In this document: one piece after another, positions 43,275 through 52,795 of the stretch | How the letters are laid out: each line of letters begins with the position of its first letter | How positions within the stretch are numbered: position 1 is the first letter of the stretch | Assembly: GCF_011742925.1 (NCBI RefSeq) | Contig: NZ_WAEL01000001.1 | Coordinates: 62,001 to 126,000, forward strand | Direction of reading: 5' to 3' | Length of the DNA: 64,000 nt | Source of the DNA: Fibrivirga algicola | GTDB taxonomy: Bacteria; Bacteroidota; Bacteroidia; Cytophagales; Spirosomataceae | The notes under the pieces: generated by a model | The model's database searches: none | What the model saw: only the letters and a program-made list of their open reading frames with translations | Told to the model about the DNA's origin: nothing | Position numbers and translations under genes: made by a program

Positions 43275-45038
43275 CTACGACTTCAGGTTATAGAACCGCC
43301 AGCTGCTTTTGAAATCTTTGGGCAGGCGCTGGTTGGTTAGGATGGCGCGGATCATTTCAACGGGCATTGAATTGATCTGCATCACAGCGTCGTGGAACTG
43401 CTTGTGCGTCATTTTGCCGCTGTCGACCAGCTCCTTTTTGAGCGCCAGAAACTGGAAGCCGCCGGTCATGTAAGCCAGTTGATACAGCGGTGGGTAACCC
43501 CCGATAAACGACCGCCGAACTTCGCCTTCGGCGTTAGCCCGTTCGTGCCCCACCCGGTCGACCAGAAAATCGATGCATTGCTGCGGACCCCAGTTGCCGA
43601 GGTGGTAATTGAGTGAGAAAATGATGCGGGCGCAACGGTGCATCCGCCAGAACAGCATCCCGATCTTATCTTCCGGCGATTGCGGAAAACCCTGATCCCA
43701 CAGCAGCATTTCCCAGTACAACGACCAACCTTCGACCCAGAACGGCGTATCGAAATTGCGGTACACTTTGTAGCGGTTATTCATAAAGCCCTGCAAATGA
43801 TGCCCCGCAATGAGTTCGTGGTGTACCGTTGCCCGCGAAAAATGCGGGTTGTTGCCCCGCATGCTCATCACTTTATCGGGGTGTTTCATGCCGTCGGTAG
43901 GGTACGAAATAATGATCGATTCCCCTCCGAGAAAGAACGGATTGACCAGCTGCCGCTCCGGCGACATCATGCTCATGCGCCATGTTTCTTCGGCCAGCGG
44001 TGGAATGGTGATCAGGTCTTTGGCCTTCAAAAACGCCACCGACTCATTATAGAGCCGCAGAATCATCTCAGGCTGTTTGCCCACGGGTACGTAGCTGTTC
44101 TTTACTTTTTCCTGCGCGGCTTTCCAGTTGTCGCCAAATCCCATCTCGCGCGACGCCTTCAGCAACTCCCGGTCGCACCAGGCAAATTCCTTGTTGGCCA
44201 TATCGATCAGTTCTTCAGGCGAGTACGGAATCATCTCCATCTGTAACTGCCGCAGCAACTCGGTACGCCCCACGGCAACACCCACAATGCCGCTGCCGTC
44301 TTCTTTAACCGGGGCCGCTAAACGGCCTTTTTTCTGGAAGAACGCCGCGTAGGCCGTCAGCAAACTATCGACTTTCTGGTAGGGTTGCGGCACCCAGAAC
44401 GTGAAGTCGGGGTCATAGTGGTTATAGAAAGTATAGATGCTTGCCAGCGCCGATTTTAGCCCCTGCGCAGTCGATTCGGCCTGCCGAAGCAGCGTCGGGT
44501 CGAGCTTTTTAAGCTGATCGACTTCCTGCTGGGTTTGCACAATTTGTTTGCTGATGGCAGTCAGGTTCTGGGCCATCTGCCGGGCGTTGGGTACGTGCCC
44601 GCGACGGCGTAACTTCTCGGCGGCGTAAATAGTGTCGGCAAACGGGAACCAGCCTTTGATCTGTTCGCGCTCGGTAGCCTCAGCCGCAAGCTTGTACAAA
44701 GTTTCCTGCAGGTCGCGCCGAAACAAGAGGTAGTCGACCCGGCTGTCGGTGTTCATCTTGTCGAAACTCAACTGCTCCACCTGTCTCAGGTACTCTGTAT
44801 TCAGCTTCTGAAACCGTTCGCGGCGTTCGGGCGAGCCCAGTACCGTATAAAACCGGCTCAGACTGCCCCGGTCGGCATAATACTGCGTCAGCAAATGGTG
44901 CACGTCGCTGCTCTGCGGGTTCACCGCCGCCAGCGGGTTGGGTTGTGCTACGGCCGCCGGACGGGTAGCAAACAGCAGGTTAACAGCCAGCAGGGTACTG
45001 GCTAGAAGGTGAGGTAAGGTAATTGATTGGGCTAGCAT
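43275..45038 (-). CDS. DUF885 family metallopeptidase-like protein
   Basis: A 587-residue secreted protein with a signal region (LLASTLLAVNLLFATRPAA). The zinc-peptidase-like motif is VHHELIAGHHLQGF, and further conserved parts include YWEMLLWDQGFPQSPEDKIGML and RVGHERANAEGEV. DUF885 proteins are related to M32/M2-type peptidases; activity is little studied. The gene starts six bases after the S9 peptidase stop, in an operon with an amino-acid permease, which favours peptide catabolism. Confidence 0.9.
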   Translation of the reverse strand: MLAQSITLPHLLASTLLAVNLLFATRPAAVAQPNPLAAVNPQSSDVHHLLTQYYADRGSLSRFYTVLGSPERRERFQKLNTEYLRQVEQLSFDKMNTDSRVDYLLFRRDLQETLYKLAAEATEREQIKGWFPFADTIYAAEKLRRRGHVPNARQMAQNLTAISKQIVQTQQEVDQLKKLDPTLLRQAESTAQGLKSALASIYTFYNHYDPDFTFWVPQPYQKVDSLLTAYAAFFQKKGRLAAPVKEDGSGIVGVAVGRTELLRQLQMEMIPYSPEELIDMANKEFAWCDRELLKASREMGFGDNWKAAQEKVKNSYVPVGKQPEMILRLYNESVAFLKAKDLITIPPLAEETWRMSMMSPERQLVNPFFLGGESIIISYPTDGMKHPDKVMSMRGNNPHFSRATVHHELIAGHHLQGFMNNRYKVYRNFDTPFWVEGWSLYWEMLLWDQGFPQSPEDKIGMLFWRMHRCARIIFSLNYHLGNWGPQQCIDFLVDRVGHERANAEGEVRRSFIGGYPPLYQLAYMTGGFQFLALKKELVDSGKMTHKQFHDAVMQINSMPVEMIRAILTNQRLPKDFKSSWRFYNLKS

Positions 45039-45044
45039 CGTGGG

Positions 45045-47357
45045 TTAGTTTGCTCGGCTTGTGGCGGCCGAATTCGTAGAAGGCCAGGCCGGCGGCGTGA
45101 CCTGAAGGAGGTGCCTGACGAAGAAATCGCGGCGTTTGCGTTCGCCGAAATCACCGCCTGATGAGTGGCCCATGCCGGGCACTACCACGAGGTCGAAGTC
45201 TTTTTGGGCTTTGATGAGCGCATCGGCCAGTTGCATGGTCGAGGCGGGGTCGACGTTGTCATCTACTTCGCCCACAATCAGCAGCAGGTTACCCTGAAGT
45301 TTGGCGGCGTTGGTAACGTTCGAGCATTCTTCGTACTGTGGCCCAATGGGGTAGCCCATCCACTGCTCGTTCCACCACATTTTATCCATTCGGTTGTCGT
45401 GGCAGCCGCAGGACGAAACGCCGACTTTGTAGAATTCGGGGTGAAACAGCAACCCGCCCGTCGAGCTTTGCCCGCCTGCTGAGGTGCCGTAAATACCCAC
45501 CCGGTCGAGGTCCATCGATGGGTAGCGGCGAGCTGCTTCCTGCATCCAGCGAATGCGGTCGGGGAAACCAGCATCTTTCAGGTTTTTCCAGCACACATCC
45601 TGAAATGCCTTCGACCGGTTCGACGTACCCATACCGTCGATTTGCACCACAATGAAGCCAAGCTCGGCCAGTTCGTGCATCGCCAGGTTGTTGGTCATGA
45701 ACGTTTTCGGCACAAACGAGCCGTGCGGACCAGCGTAGATGTTTTCAATAACGGGATACTTGCGGGTCGAATCGAAGTTGGTAGGGCGGATGATAATGCC
45801 CCAGATGTCGGTTTTACCGTCGCGCCCTTTGGCCGTGAACACGTCGGGCGTTTTCCAGCCGGCCTGCTGCCAGTCACCGATATCGGCTTTCTCCAACTCC
45901 AGCAGCACCGCGCCAGTCGTTGTGCTGCGCAGTACTGACGTAGGTGGCAGGTCGACCCGCGAATAGGTGTCGACGAAAGAGGTAAAGTCGGGCGAGAAGG
46001 TGGCGATGTGGTTCGCGTTATCGCTGGTGAGCGCCGTAAGGCCGGTGCCGTCAAAATTGACGCGGTAATACTGGATCAGGTACGGGTCCTGACCCGCGTT
46101 TTTTCCGCTTCCCGCAAAAAGAATCGTCCGGGTTTTGTCGTCGACGTTCACCACGTTGCGCACCACCCACTCGCCTTTGGTTACCTGCTTTTTCACGTTG
46201 CCCGTCAGCCCATCAATCAGGTAGAGGTGGTTCCATCCGTCGCGTTCCGACGCCCAGATAATCTCTTTTCCATCGTCGACATCGTGGCGGTAGCGTTTGC
46301 CGCTGTAATCGATAAACGTCCTGCTCTTTTCTTCGATGAGCGGCCGTACCGCCCCGGTTGCTGCGTTGACTTCCAGCACCCGGTACACCTGATGCCCCCG
46401 CTGGTTGTATTCAAATGTGAAGGCACGGCTGTCTTTGCGCCAGGTCAGTTCCGACAGGCTGTACTGCTGGTTAAACAGCGCATCGTCGACCGAGATTTGC
46501 CGCTTGCCATCGAGCAGGAAAAGCTGAGGACGGCGAACGGGTAGGGCGTCGCCGGGTTTCAGATACTCCCGATTTTCGAGTCGGGGCTGAAGCTGGTCGG
46601 TTGGCGAAGAGCGCACAAAATAGATCAGGTGCTTCTGGTTGGGGCGTACTTTGTTGGTGACCAGTTTCTTCGAGTCGGGGGCCCACTGAATGGTGCTGGC
46701 ATAATACTCGCCTTCCGCGCCGTCGAAGCTGAGCTGTGTTTCTGCTCCTGTTTGCCGCGAACGCAGGTACACATTGTACTCTTTAATGAAGGCGTACCAG
46801 TTGCTGTCGGGCGACGCAACGAGGCGTTTCCGGTCTTCATCGCGCGATGCCCCCCAGTACCGATTGGTTACGGGTTCAGCTTTAAACGGCCCTTTCTTCC
46901 GAAAAGCGACCGCCCCCGGACCAAACTGCCAGACCGACCCTTCGGCCACAAATTCAACGGCTTCGTCGTCGGTGCCAAAACTGATGGTCGTAAACGGAAG
47001 CTGGTAGGGGTCAATTTTTTTGCCGGTTGCTTCGCCCAGTTTCTGGGCCAGCTGCTGGGCATCGAAAGCAGGCTGGCGGGTTTTTCGGGCGGCATCGATC
47101 ACCACAAACTCGCTACCTTTCCGGGTCCGGGTCAGGTACCAGAACCGCTGCCCGTTCGGAAGCCAGTGAATAGTGCCGGGTACGTTGTAGAGTTTGTCTT
47201 TTAGCTTTTCTTTCAGCGTTTCGCTCCGTTTGTAGTCGGCGGCTTTCCCCTGCCCAAAGCCGGTTGTTAGGCAGGCCAGCCACAGCATACTCACCAGTAA
47301 ACTTCTTGTTCCCGGGCGAAGCATCGGGGCGGTGAACGTGGAATGCATCGTAATCAT
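45045..47357 (-). CDS. S9 family peptidase (dipeptidyl-peptidase IV-like)
   Basis: A 770-residue secreted enzyme with a signal peptide (LLVSMLWLACLTTGFGQ). The N-terminal half is a beta-propeller (DPP IV N-terminal domain), the C-terminal half an alpha/beta hydrolase with nucleophile Ser in GIYGTSAGGQS, Asp in VGEVDDNVDP and His in GMGHSSGGD. It removes dipeptides from peptide ends. Together with the DUF885 protein and permease, all on one strand with gaps of 6 and 44 bases, it forms a peptide-degradation unit. Confidence 0.92.
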   Translation of the reverse strand: MITMHSTFTAPMLRPGTRSLLVSMLWLACLTTGFGQGKAADYKRSETLKEKLKDKLYNVPGTIHWLPNGQRFWYLTRTRKGSEFVVIDAARKTRQPAFDAQQLAQKLGEATGKKIDPYQLPFTTISFGTDDEAVEFVAEGSVWQFGPGAVAFRKKGPFKAEPVTNRYWGASRDEDRKRLVASPDSNWYAFIKEYNVYLRSRQTGAETQLSFDGAEGEYYASTIQWAPDSKKLVTNKVRPNQKHLIYFVRSSPTDQLQPRLENREYLKPGDALPVRRPQLFLLDGKRQISVDDALFNQQYSLSELTWRKDSRAFTFEYNQRGHQVYRVLEVNAATGAVRPLIEEKSRTFIDYSGKRYRHDVDDGKEIIWASERDGWNHLYLIDGLTGNVKKQVTKGEWVVRNVVNVDDKTRTILFAGSGKNAGQDPYLIQYYRVNFDGTGLTALTSDNANHIATFSPDFTSFVDTYSRVDLPPTSVLRSTTTGAVLLELEKADIGDWQQAGWKTPDVFTAKGRDGKTDIWGIIIRPTNFDSTRKYPVIENIYAGPHGSFVPKTFMTNNLAMHELAELGFIVVQIDGMGTSNRSKAFQDVCWKNLKDAGFPDRIRWMQEAARRYPSMDLDRVGIYGTSAGGQSSTGGLLFHPEFYKVGVSSCGCHDNRMDKMWWNEQWMGYPIGPQYEECSNVTNAAKLQGNLLLIVGEVDDNVDPASTMQLADALIKAQKDFDLVVVPGMGHSSGGDFGERKRRDFFVRHLLQVTPPAWPSTNSAATSRAN

Positions 47358-47401
47358 ACAGTTGATGGTACTAAGTGATGTTCAGGTATGTCGAAACAGA
47401 A

Positions 47402-48850
47402 TTAGTTGGCGGCCGCTTTGTTGCCCTGCCGGATGAGCAGGTAATAGACCGGCACGCCCGACAGAATAATGCCCAGGCCGGGTAGGGTATACTGCGTTTC
47501 GAAGATCAGCAGTAACACGGCCAGCACTGCCGCTACCACCACGTAAATGGCCGGCAGAAACGGATAGCCGGGTGCTTTGTAGGGGCGGTCGAGATCGGGG
47601 CGTAGCCGACGGAGGCGGTAGATGCCCAGGATCGTGAGGATGTAGAAAATCAGCACGCCGAAAATGACCAGTGCCAGCAGGTTATTGTACTCGCCGGTCA
47701 GGCACAGCACCGACGCCCAGATGCATTGCGTCCAGAGGCTGAAGCCAGGTACGTCGTTCTTGTTGAGCACCCCGGCTTTGCGGAAAAAGAGGCCGTCTTT
47801 CGCCATGATGTAGTACACCCGTGCGCCCGACAGAATCAGGCCGTTGTTGCAGCCGAAGGTAGAAATCATCACCATGATGGCAATAATAATGGTGCCGCTG
47901 CTGCCGAAAATATAGTCGGCGGCTACCACGCCCACCCGGTCGCTGGGGGCAAAGGCAATGGCTTTCAGCGGTACCACGGCCAGGTACATCAGGTTGGCCA
48001 GCAGGTAAATCGCCGTGACTACCAACGTACCCAGCACCAGACTCAACCCGATGTTGCGTTGGGGACGTTTTACTTCGCTGGCAATGGAGGTGATGCTGTG
48101 CCACGAGTCGCTCGAAAAGAGGGTGCCCTTCATGGCGATGGCAATGGCCCCGAACGCCGCCAGCCCCGACAGCGATGTGTACGTCACCTGCCCGTCGGCC
48201 TGGTTTAGCGCCGATAGCGACCAGGCGTTCTGCCAGTTGGCCCGCCATACGTCCGCGTCGACACCCCAAATGAAGCCGCAGACGATGAGGCCAAAGAGCG
48301 AAACGAGTTTAACAAGGGTGAGAAAGGTTTGCAACGCGGCCCCTTCTTTCACGCCCCGACTATTGATGTAGGTGAGCAGTACAATGATGAAGATCGAGAC
48401 CAGCTGCGCCGCCGACAGCCGGAAAAAGCCGAGGTCGAGCAGGAAATTCGTCTCGCTGAAAGCCGGAATCAGGTAGGCGGTGAACTTGGCGAAAGCGACC
48501 CCCACGGCGGCAATCGTGCCCGTTTGAATGACCGTAAAGAACGACCAGCCGTACAAAAAACCGACCAGCGGGTTGTAGGCTTCCCGAAGGTAGACGTACT
48601 GCCCGCCTGCTTTGGGGAACATCGCCGCCAGTTCGCCGTAGCTAACAGCGGCAATTACTGTAACCAGCCCCGCCAGTGCCCACATGGCTAGCATCCAGCC
48701 CGCCCCGCCCACATTGCGGGTGATCTCGGCGGTAACGATAAAAATGCCCGACCCGATCATGGAGCCCGACACGATCATCGTGGCATCCAGCAACCCCAGC
48801 CGGGGTACAAATTCAGTCACTGCATCGTCGGTGGTTTGCATAGCGGGCAA
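47402..48850 (-). CDS. APC family amino-acid permease
   Basis: A 482-residue inner-membrane transporter with about twelve helices. Signatures include DATMIVSGSMIGSGIFIV (helix I substrate-binding glycines) and YGELAAMFPKAGGQYVYLREAYNPLVGFLYGW. It resembles the LAT/ amino-acid antiporter branch of the APC superfamily. It is the first gene of a likely operon with two secreted peptidases, so it may take up amino acids they release. Specific substrate unknown. Confidence 0.92.
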   Translation of the reverse strand: MPAMQTTDDAVTEFVPRLGLLDATMIVSGSMIGSGIFIVTAEITRNVGGAGWMLAMWALAGLVTVIAAVSYGELAAMFPKAGGQYVYLREAYNPLVGFLYGWSFFTVIQTGTIAAVGVAFAKFTAYLIPAFSETNFLLDLGFFRLSAAQLVSIFIIVLLTYINSRGVKEGAALQTFLTLVKLVSLFGLIVCGFIWGVDADVWRANWQNAWSLSALNQADGQVTYTSLSGLAAFGAIAIAMKGTLFSSDSWHSITSIASEVKRPQRNIGLSLVLGTLVVTAIYLLANLMYLAVVPLKAIAFAPSDRVGVVAADYIFGSSGTIIIAIMVMISTFGCNNGLILSGARVYYIMAKDGLFFRKAGVLNKNDVPGFSLWTQCIWASVLCLTGEYNNLLALVIFGVLIFYILTILGIYRLRRLRPDLDRPYKAPGYPFLPAIYVVVAAVLAVLLLIFETQYTLPGLGIILSGVPVYYLLIRQGNKAAAN

Positions 48851-49131
48851 CTAACTAGTTGGCGATTGGCCTTTTTGTCAATTAATTATATGGTAATTAA
48901 GCGACTGAATGATGTGATTCAGCTGTTTACGGGCTTATTTGTTAAAATACTATCAGTACTTGTTGAACGCCGCAAAACAGTAAAAACGGGGCCGTTCCAG
49001 CCTGGGTACGTTTGCCCTTCGCTGCCAGCCAGCAGATTTGATATTGCCCTATTCAATCGCTCTGTATATTGCCTGTCTGGCTGTGAAAATGGCCAAATCC
49101 GTCCCCACGAACTATCAACCAGCACCTGTTT

Positions 49132-49923
49132 ATGCCTTCCTATTCATTTACCAACAAACGCACAAATCTGTACATTTTTCTGAGTGCCGTTTTTCTGGTC
49201 AATGCCATCATCGCCGAAATTATCGGTGTGAAAATATTCTCCGGCGAAACCACGCTGGGCCTGCAACCCGCGCAGATTCACCTGTTCGGTGATTTTGTCC
49301 TTGATTTCAACCTCACCGCCGGAGCCGTGATCTGGCCTTTTGTCTTTATCACCTCCGACATTATCAACGAATACTTCGGTAAGGCCGGGGTTCGTCGTAT
49401 CTCCTTCCTGACGGCGGGTTTTGTGGCCTACAGTTTCCTGATCATCTACGCCGTAACGACACTGCCCCCCGCGCAATTCTGGCTCGACGTAAACGCAAAA
49501 GATGGCGCAGGCAACCCGATCAATATCAACAATGCGTTCCAGATGATTTTCCGGCAGGGGTTGGGCATTATCATCGGCTCGCTCACCGCCTTTCTGATCG
49601 GCCAGATTCTCGACGCATCGGTGTTTCAATACCTGCGGAGCATTACCGGAAGCCGTAAAATCTGGCTGCGTGCCACGGGGTCAACGCTGGTCTCGCAACT
49701 CATCGACTCGTTTGTGGTGTTGGGTATCGCATTTTACGTATTCGGCAACTGGTCAATCGCGCAGGTCATTGCCGTTGGCATTATCAACTACCTCTACAAA
49801 GCCACCACGGCTATTTTGCTAACGCCGGTGCTGTACCTGGCTCACAACCTGATCGACAAGTACCTGGGCAAGGAACACGCCGAAGAACTGGCCAATGAGT
49901 CGTCGATGAGCTCGTTTATGTAA
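49132..49923 (+). CDS. yhhQ: Queuosine precursor transporter (YhhQ/VUT family)
   Basis: A 263-residue inner-membrane protein with about six to seven helices. The family is recognised by NAIIAEIIGVKIFSGETT, FVFITSDIINEYFGKAGVR, STLVSQLIDSFVVLGIAFY and INYLYKATTAILLTPVLYL. YhhQ-type proteins bring in queuosine precursors (preQ0/preQ1) for tRNA modification. The 281-base region upstream was inspected for a preQ1 riboswitch; I see none I can support. Confidence 0.9.
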   Translation: MPSYSFTNKRTNLYIFLSAVFLVNAIIAEIIGVKIFSGETTLGLQPAQIHLFGDFVLDFNLTAGAVIWPFVFITSDIINEYFGKAGVRRISFLTAGFVAYSFLIIYAVTTLPPAQFWLDVNAKDGAGNPININNAFQMIFRQGLGIIIGSLTAFLIGQILDASVFQYLRSITGSRKIWLRATGSTLVSQLIDSFVVLGIAFYVFGNWSIAQVIAVGIINYLYKATTAILLTPVLYLAHNLIDKYLGKEHAEELANESSMSSFM

Positions 49924-49953
49924 TCCTATTCCGGCACTCTCAAGCTTCCCTGC

Positions 49954-50808
49954 ATGCCGCTTTTCAAAACCAAGTCGGGCGTGGCGCTCTACTATGAAAT
50001 TCACGAGCCGTTAATGGGTGATCCACAGCCGGAAACGATCGTTTTTTCGCACGGGCTGCTGTGGAGTGGGCGAATGTTTGCCGCTCAGGTGGCCGCCTTT
50101 CGGCAGCAGTACCGCGTGGTGACCTACGACCATCGGGGACAAGGCCAAAGCAGCGTGCCCGAATCGGGATACGACATGGACACGGTATATGGCGATGCCG
50201 TGGCGTTACTTGAGGGGCTTCGGCTGGCGCCTTGCCATTTCGCGGGCCTCTCAATGGGCGGATTTGTTGGCATGCGCCTCGCTGCCCGTCGGCCGGATCT
50301 GCTCCGCTCGCTGATTCTAATGGAAACGACGGCTGATCCGGAGCCTGACGAAAATAAGGGTAAGTACCGGCTACTTAATAACGTGGTTCGCTGGCTAGGG
50401 GTATGGGCCGTGGTTGGCCCGGTAATGAAAATCATGTTCAGTCAGTCGTTCCTGACCAGCCCCAACCGGACGGCCGACCGGAAAACGTGGGAAGGCGAAC
50501 TCCGGAAAAATAGTCGGACGATTACCAGAGCCGTCAACGGAGTGATTGGCAGACAGGGAGTTCGGGCCGAACTGGACCGCATTACGCTGCCAACGCTGAT
50601 CATGGTAGGCGACGAAGACGTGGCAACGGTGCCCGAAAAGGCCCGGCGGATTCACGAGAAAATTGCCGGATCGCTGCTGGTCACTATTCCGCGGGCGGGT
50701 CATTCGTCGAGTGTAGAGGAGCCGGAGGCCGTTAATGCGGCGATTGCTTCGTTTCTGGGCGGGTTACCGAAACAAGAAACCGGCCACTCGAATTTAACAA
50801 CTCCGTAA
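49954..50808 (+). CDS. Alpha/beta hydrolase
   Basis: A 284-residue alpha/beta-hydrolase-fold protein. Oxyanion-loop region VFSHGLLWSGRMF, nucleophile elbow FAGLSMGGFVGMRLA, catalytic Asp in LIMVGDEDVATVP, and His in RAGHSSSVEEPEAVN. Cytoplasmic, with no signal. It is 30 bases behind the transporter gene and 62 bases before the PhnX-like HAD gene. It may hydrolyse an ester or lactone; the substrate cannot be fixed and any link to aminophosphonate genes is only positional. Confidence 0.9.
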   Translation: MPLFKTKSGVALYYEIHEPLMGDPQPETIVFSHGLLWSGRMFAAQVAAFRQQYRVVTYDHRGQGQSSVPESGYDMDTVYGDAVALLEGLRLAPCHFAGLSMGGFVGMRLAARRPDLLRSLILMETTADPEPDENKGKYRLLNNVVRWLGVWAVVGPVMKIMFSQSFLTSPNRTADRKTWEGELRKNSRTITRAVNGVIGRQGVRAELDRITLPTLIMVGDEDVATVPEKARRIHEKIAGSLLVTIPRAGHSSSVEEPEAVNAAIASFLGGLPKQETGHSNLTTP

Positions 50809-50870
50809 CGTACCCAACGCCCAGTTTGTGTAGGTTTGGCTTTGATCTCAACGGTCAACCTATTCCTACC

Positions 50871-51584
50871 ATGAATCTATACCAACTAGTCGTCTTCGAC
50901 ATGGCCGGTACCACCGTGACCGACCAGCATGAAGTTGAGCAGTGCTTTGCCGAAGCTGCCGCTGAAACAGGCCTCACCGTGAGCGCTGACCGTATTCTGG
51001 CCATGCAGGGGTTATCCAAGCGCCATGTGTTCGACACTCTCTGGACCGAGCAACTGGGCGAAGGAAATCAGGATGTAAAGCACCGGGTCGACGTGTCGTA
51101 TCAGCGGTTTACCGAAGTGCTGGAGACGCACTACCTCACGCACGCGGTCACCCCTACGGAAGGTTGCCTGGACATCTTCGCTTTCCTGCGCGAACAGGGC
51201 GTTTCTATTGCGCTGACCACCGGTTTCTACCGGAAAGTGACCGATATTATCCTGAATAAGCTGGGCTGGCTCAACGGCCTCAATGCTGGGTACGTTGGTA
51301 CGGCGCAGACAATCATTCAGGCGTCGATCGCGTCGGATGAAGTGCCGCATGGTCGGCCCGAGCCGCTCATGATTCAGAAGGCAATGCACCTGCTGAGTAT
51401 CACTAATCCGGAAGCGGTGGTCAACGTGGGTGACACTCCGTCTGATCTGCTCAGCGGCCGGGCGGCGGGCGTTGGCCTGAACCTCGGCGTCACCAATGGC
51501 ACCCACTCCCGTGACCAGCTGATCACATACCCACACGACCGGCTCATCGGCTCCCTGACCGAACTGCGGGGGTTCATAGCATAA
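50871..51584 (+). CDS. PhnX-like HAD hydrolase (proposed phosphonatase-like, TIGR03351 type)
   Basis: About 237 residues of the HAD superfamily: nucleophile Asp in LVVFDMAGTTVTD, a cap region, a Thr in IALTTGFYRK, GRPEPLMIQKAM with the conserved Lys region, and NVGDTPSDLLSGRAAGVG. This matches the family closest to phosphonoacetaldehyde hydrolase. A frame from 50826 adds 15 residues with no family match, so ATG 50871 is used. The next gene encodes the FAD enzyme that is known to co-occur with it. Likely releases phosphate from an aminophosphonate-derived aldehyde. Confidence 0.85.
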   Translation: MNLYQLVVFDMAGTTVTDQHEVEQCFAEAAAETGLTVSADRILAMQGLSKRHVFDTLWTEQLGEGNQDVKHRVDVSYQRFTEVLETHYLTHAVTPTEGCLDIFAFLREQGVSIALTTGFYRKVTDIILNKLGWLNGLNAGYVGTAQTIIQASIASDEVPHGRPEPLMIQKAMHLLSITNPEAVVNVGDTPSDLLSGRAAGVGLNLGVTNGTHSRDQLITYPHDRLIGSLTELRGFIA

Positions 51585-51616
51585 CACGGCCTGAAGTCCG
51601 TGCTACATACACCATC

Positions 51617-52759
51617 ATGGCTTTCTACGACCTTATTATCATTGGTTCCGGTGCGCTGGGTACGTTTCATGCGTATCATGCGGCACGGGCGGGCAAGCGT
51701 GTTTTGCTGCTCGAAAAAGATAACCGCCCACAGAGCGCGACGGTCCGGAATTTTGGGCAGGTAGTGCCGTCCGGTCTGTCGGGGCGCTGGTTTGACTATG
51801 GCCGCCGAAGCCTGGAGCTCTACCGCGAAATCCAGGCTGAACATGACCTGACAGTGCGCCAAAACGGCTCGATCTACGTGGCCTCTGACGACGATGAGTG
51901 GCTGCTGGCCAACGAACTCTTCGACCGTCGTCGGGCCGATCAGTACCCCTGTGAGCTTTTGTCGAAAGCGCAGGTACTGACTCGTTACCCCATGCTACAG
52001 CCCGACTACGTGCGGGGCGCCTTGTCTTTTCCTGATGAAGTGAGCGTTGAGCCCGACCGGATGATTCATCAGTTGATTGGGTATGTTCAAGCGAAATACA
52101 ACGTAACGTACCTGGCCAACGCTGCGGTGGTCGACTGTCAGTCGAATTACAATGGGGCAATTATTACCCTGGCTGATAAAACCCGGTTTCAGGCCGATCG
52201 GGTCCTGATCTGTAGCGGCAGTGAGTTTCGGTTGCTTTACCCAGAGGTATTTGCTGAAAGTGGGTTAATCGTCAGTAAGTTACAGATGCTGCAAACAACG
52301 CCGATGCCTCAACTGGTTATGCCGGGCAACATCCTGACGGGCCTGACTATCCGGCGGTATGAAGCCTTTGCCGAGTGCCCTTCGTTTGCCGGTATTCAAA
52401 CGCCGGAGCGGTTTGCCGACCTGAAAAAGTGGGGCATCCATATCCTGTTCAAACAAGCCACCGACGGGTCGATTATCATTGGTGATTCGCATGAATACGC
52501 CCCGGCTACGCAGGTCGATGATCTGGGTTTCGACACCCATGACTTCATCGATGACCTGGTTTTGGCCGAAGCCCGTCGCATCGTTTCGTTTCCTGTCGAT
52601 CAGATTGGTCGCCGCTGGGCCGGTTTCTATGCGCAAACGCCCGACGAGATTTTCGAGCATTCCGTCGACGACCACATTCACATCATCACCGGCATCGGCG
52701 GCAAAGGTATGTCGTCCAGCGCAGGCTACGCGGAGGAGTCAGTGAAGAAACTAGTTTGA
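51617..52759 (+). CDS. hpnW: FAD-dependent oxidoreductase, TIGR03364/HpnW type
   Basis: A 380-residue DAO-type flavoprotein with the dinucleotide motif LIIIGSGALGTFHAYHAARAGK and VLLLEKDN. Later segments RNFGQVVPSG, FADLKKWGIHILFKQ and ITGIGGKGMSSSAGYAEESV fit TIGR03364. This family is thought to oxidatively deaminate an aminophosphonate close to 2-aminoethylphosphonate, giving the aldehyde for the PhnX-like enzyme encoded 32 bases upstream. The last codons lie inside a hairpin arm shared with the convergent transporter gene. Confidence 0.87.
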   Translation: MAFYDLIIIGSGALGTFHAYHAARAGKRVLLLEKDNRPQSATVRNFGQVVPSGLSGRWFDYGRRSLELYREIQAEHDLTVRQNGSIYVASDDDEWLLANELFDRRRADQYPCELLSKAQVLTRYPMLQPDYVRGALSFPDEVSVEPDRMIHQLIGYVQAKYNVTYLANAAVVDCQSNYNGAIITLADKTRFQADRVLICSGSEFRLLYPEVFAESGLIVSKLQMLQTTPMPQLVMPGNILTGLTIRRYEAFAECPSFAGIQTPERFADLKKWGIHILFKQATDGSIIIGDSHEYAPATQVDDLGFDTHDFIDDLVLAEARRIVSFPVDQIGRRWAGFYAQTPDEIFEHSVDDHIHIITGIGGKGMSSSAGYAEESVKKLV

Positions 52760-52795
52760 TGTTTGTGCAGACCGTATAAACATCAAACTAGTTTC
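52747..52795. repeat. 18-bp perfect inverted repeat overlapping both convergent gene ends
   Basis: Arms GAAACTAGTTTGATGTTT (52747-52764) and its complement (52778-52795) pair perfectly around a 13-base loop. Each arm contains the final codons and stop of one gene: the oxidase ends in KKLV and the DUF5690 protein in LKLV. It probably acts as a shared transcript end. Confidence 0.82.

Noticed and set aside
49007-49014. TACGTTTG upstream of the yhhQ-like gene
   Set aside because: An exact -7 match, but no TTTG or TTG lies 17-23 bases upstream, and it overlaps a copy of the iterated GGTACGT word.
48851-49131. preQ1 riboswitch upstream of the queuosine-precursor transporter
   Set aside because: No C-rich loop with the expected A-rich pseudoknot tail could be recognised near the start codon.
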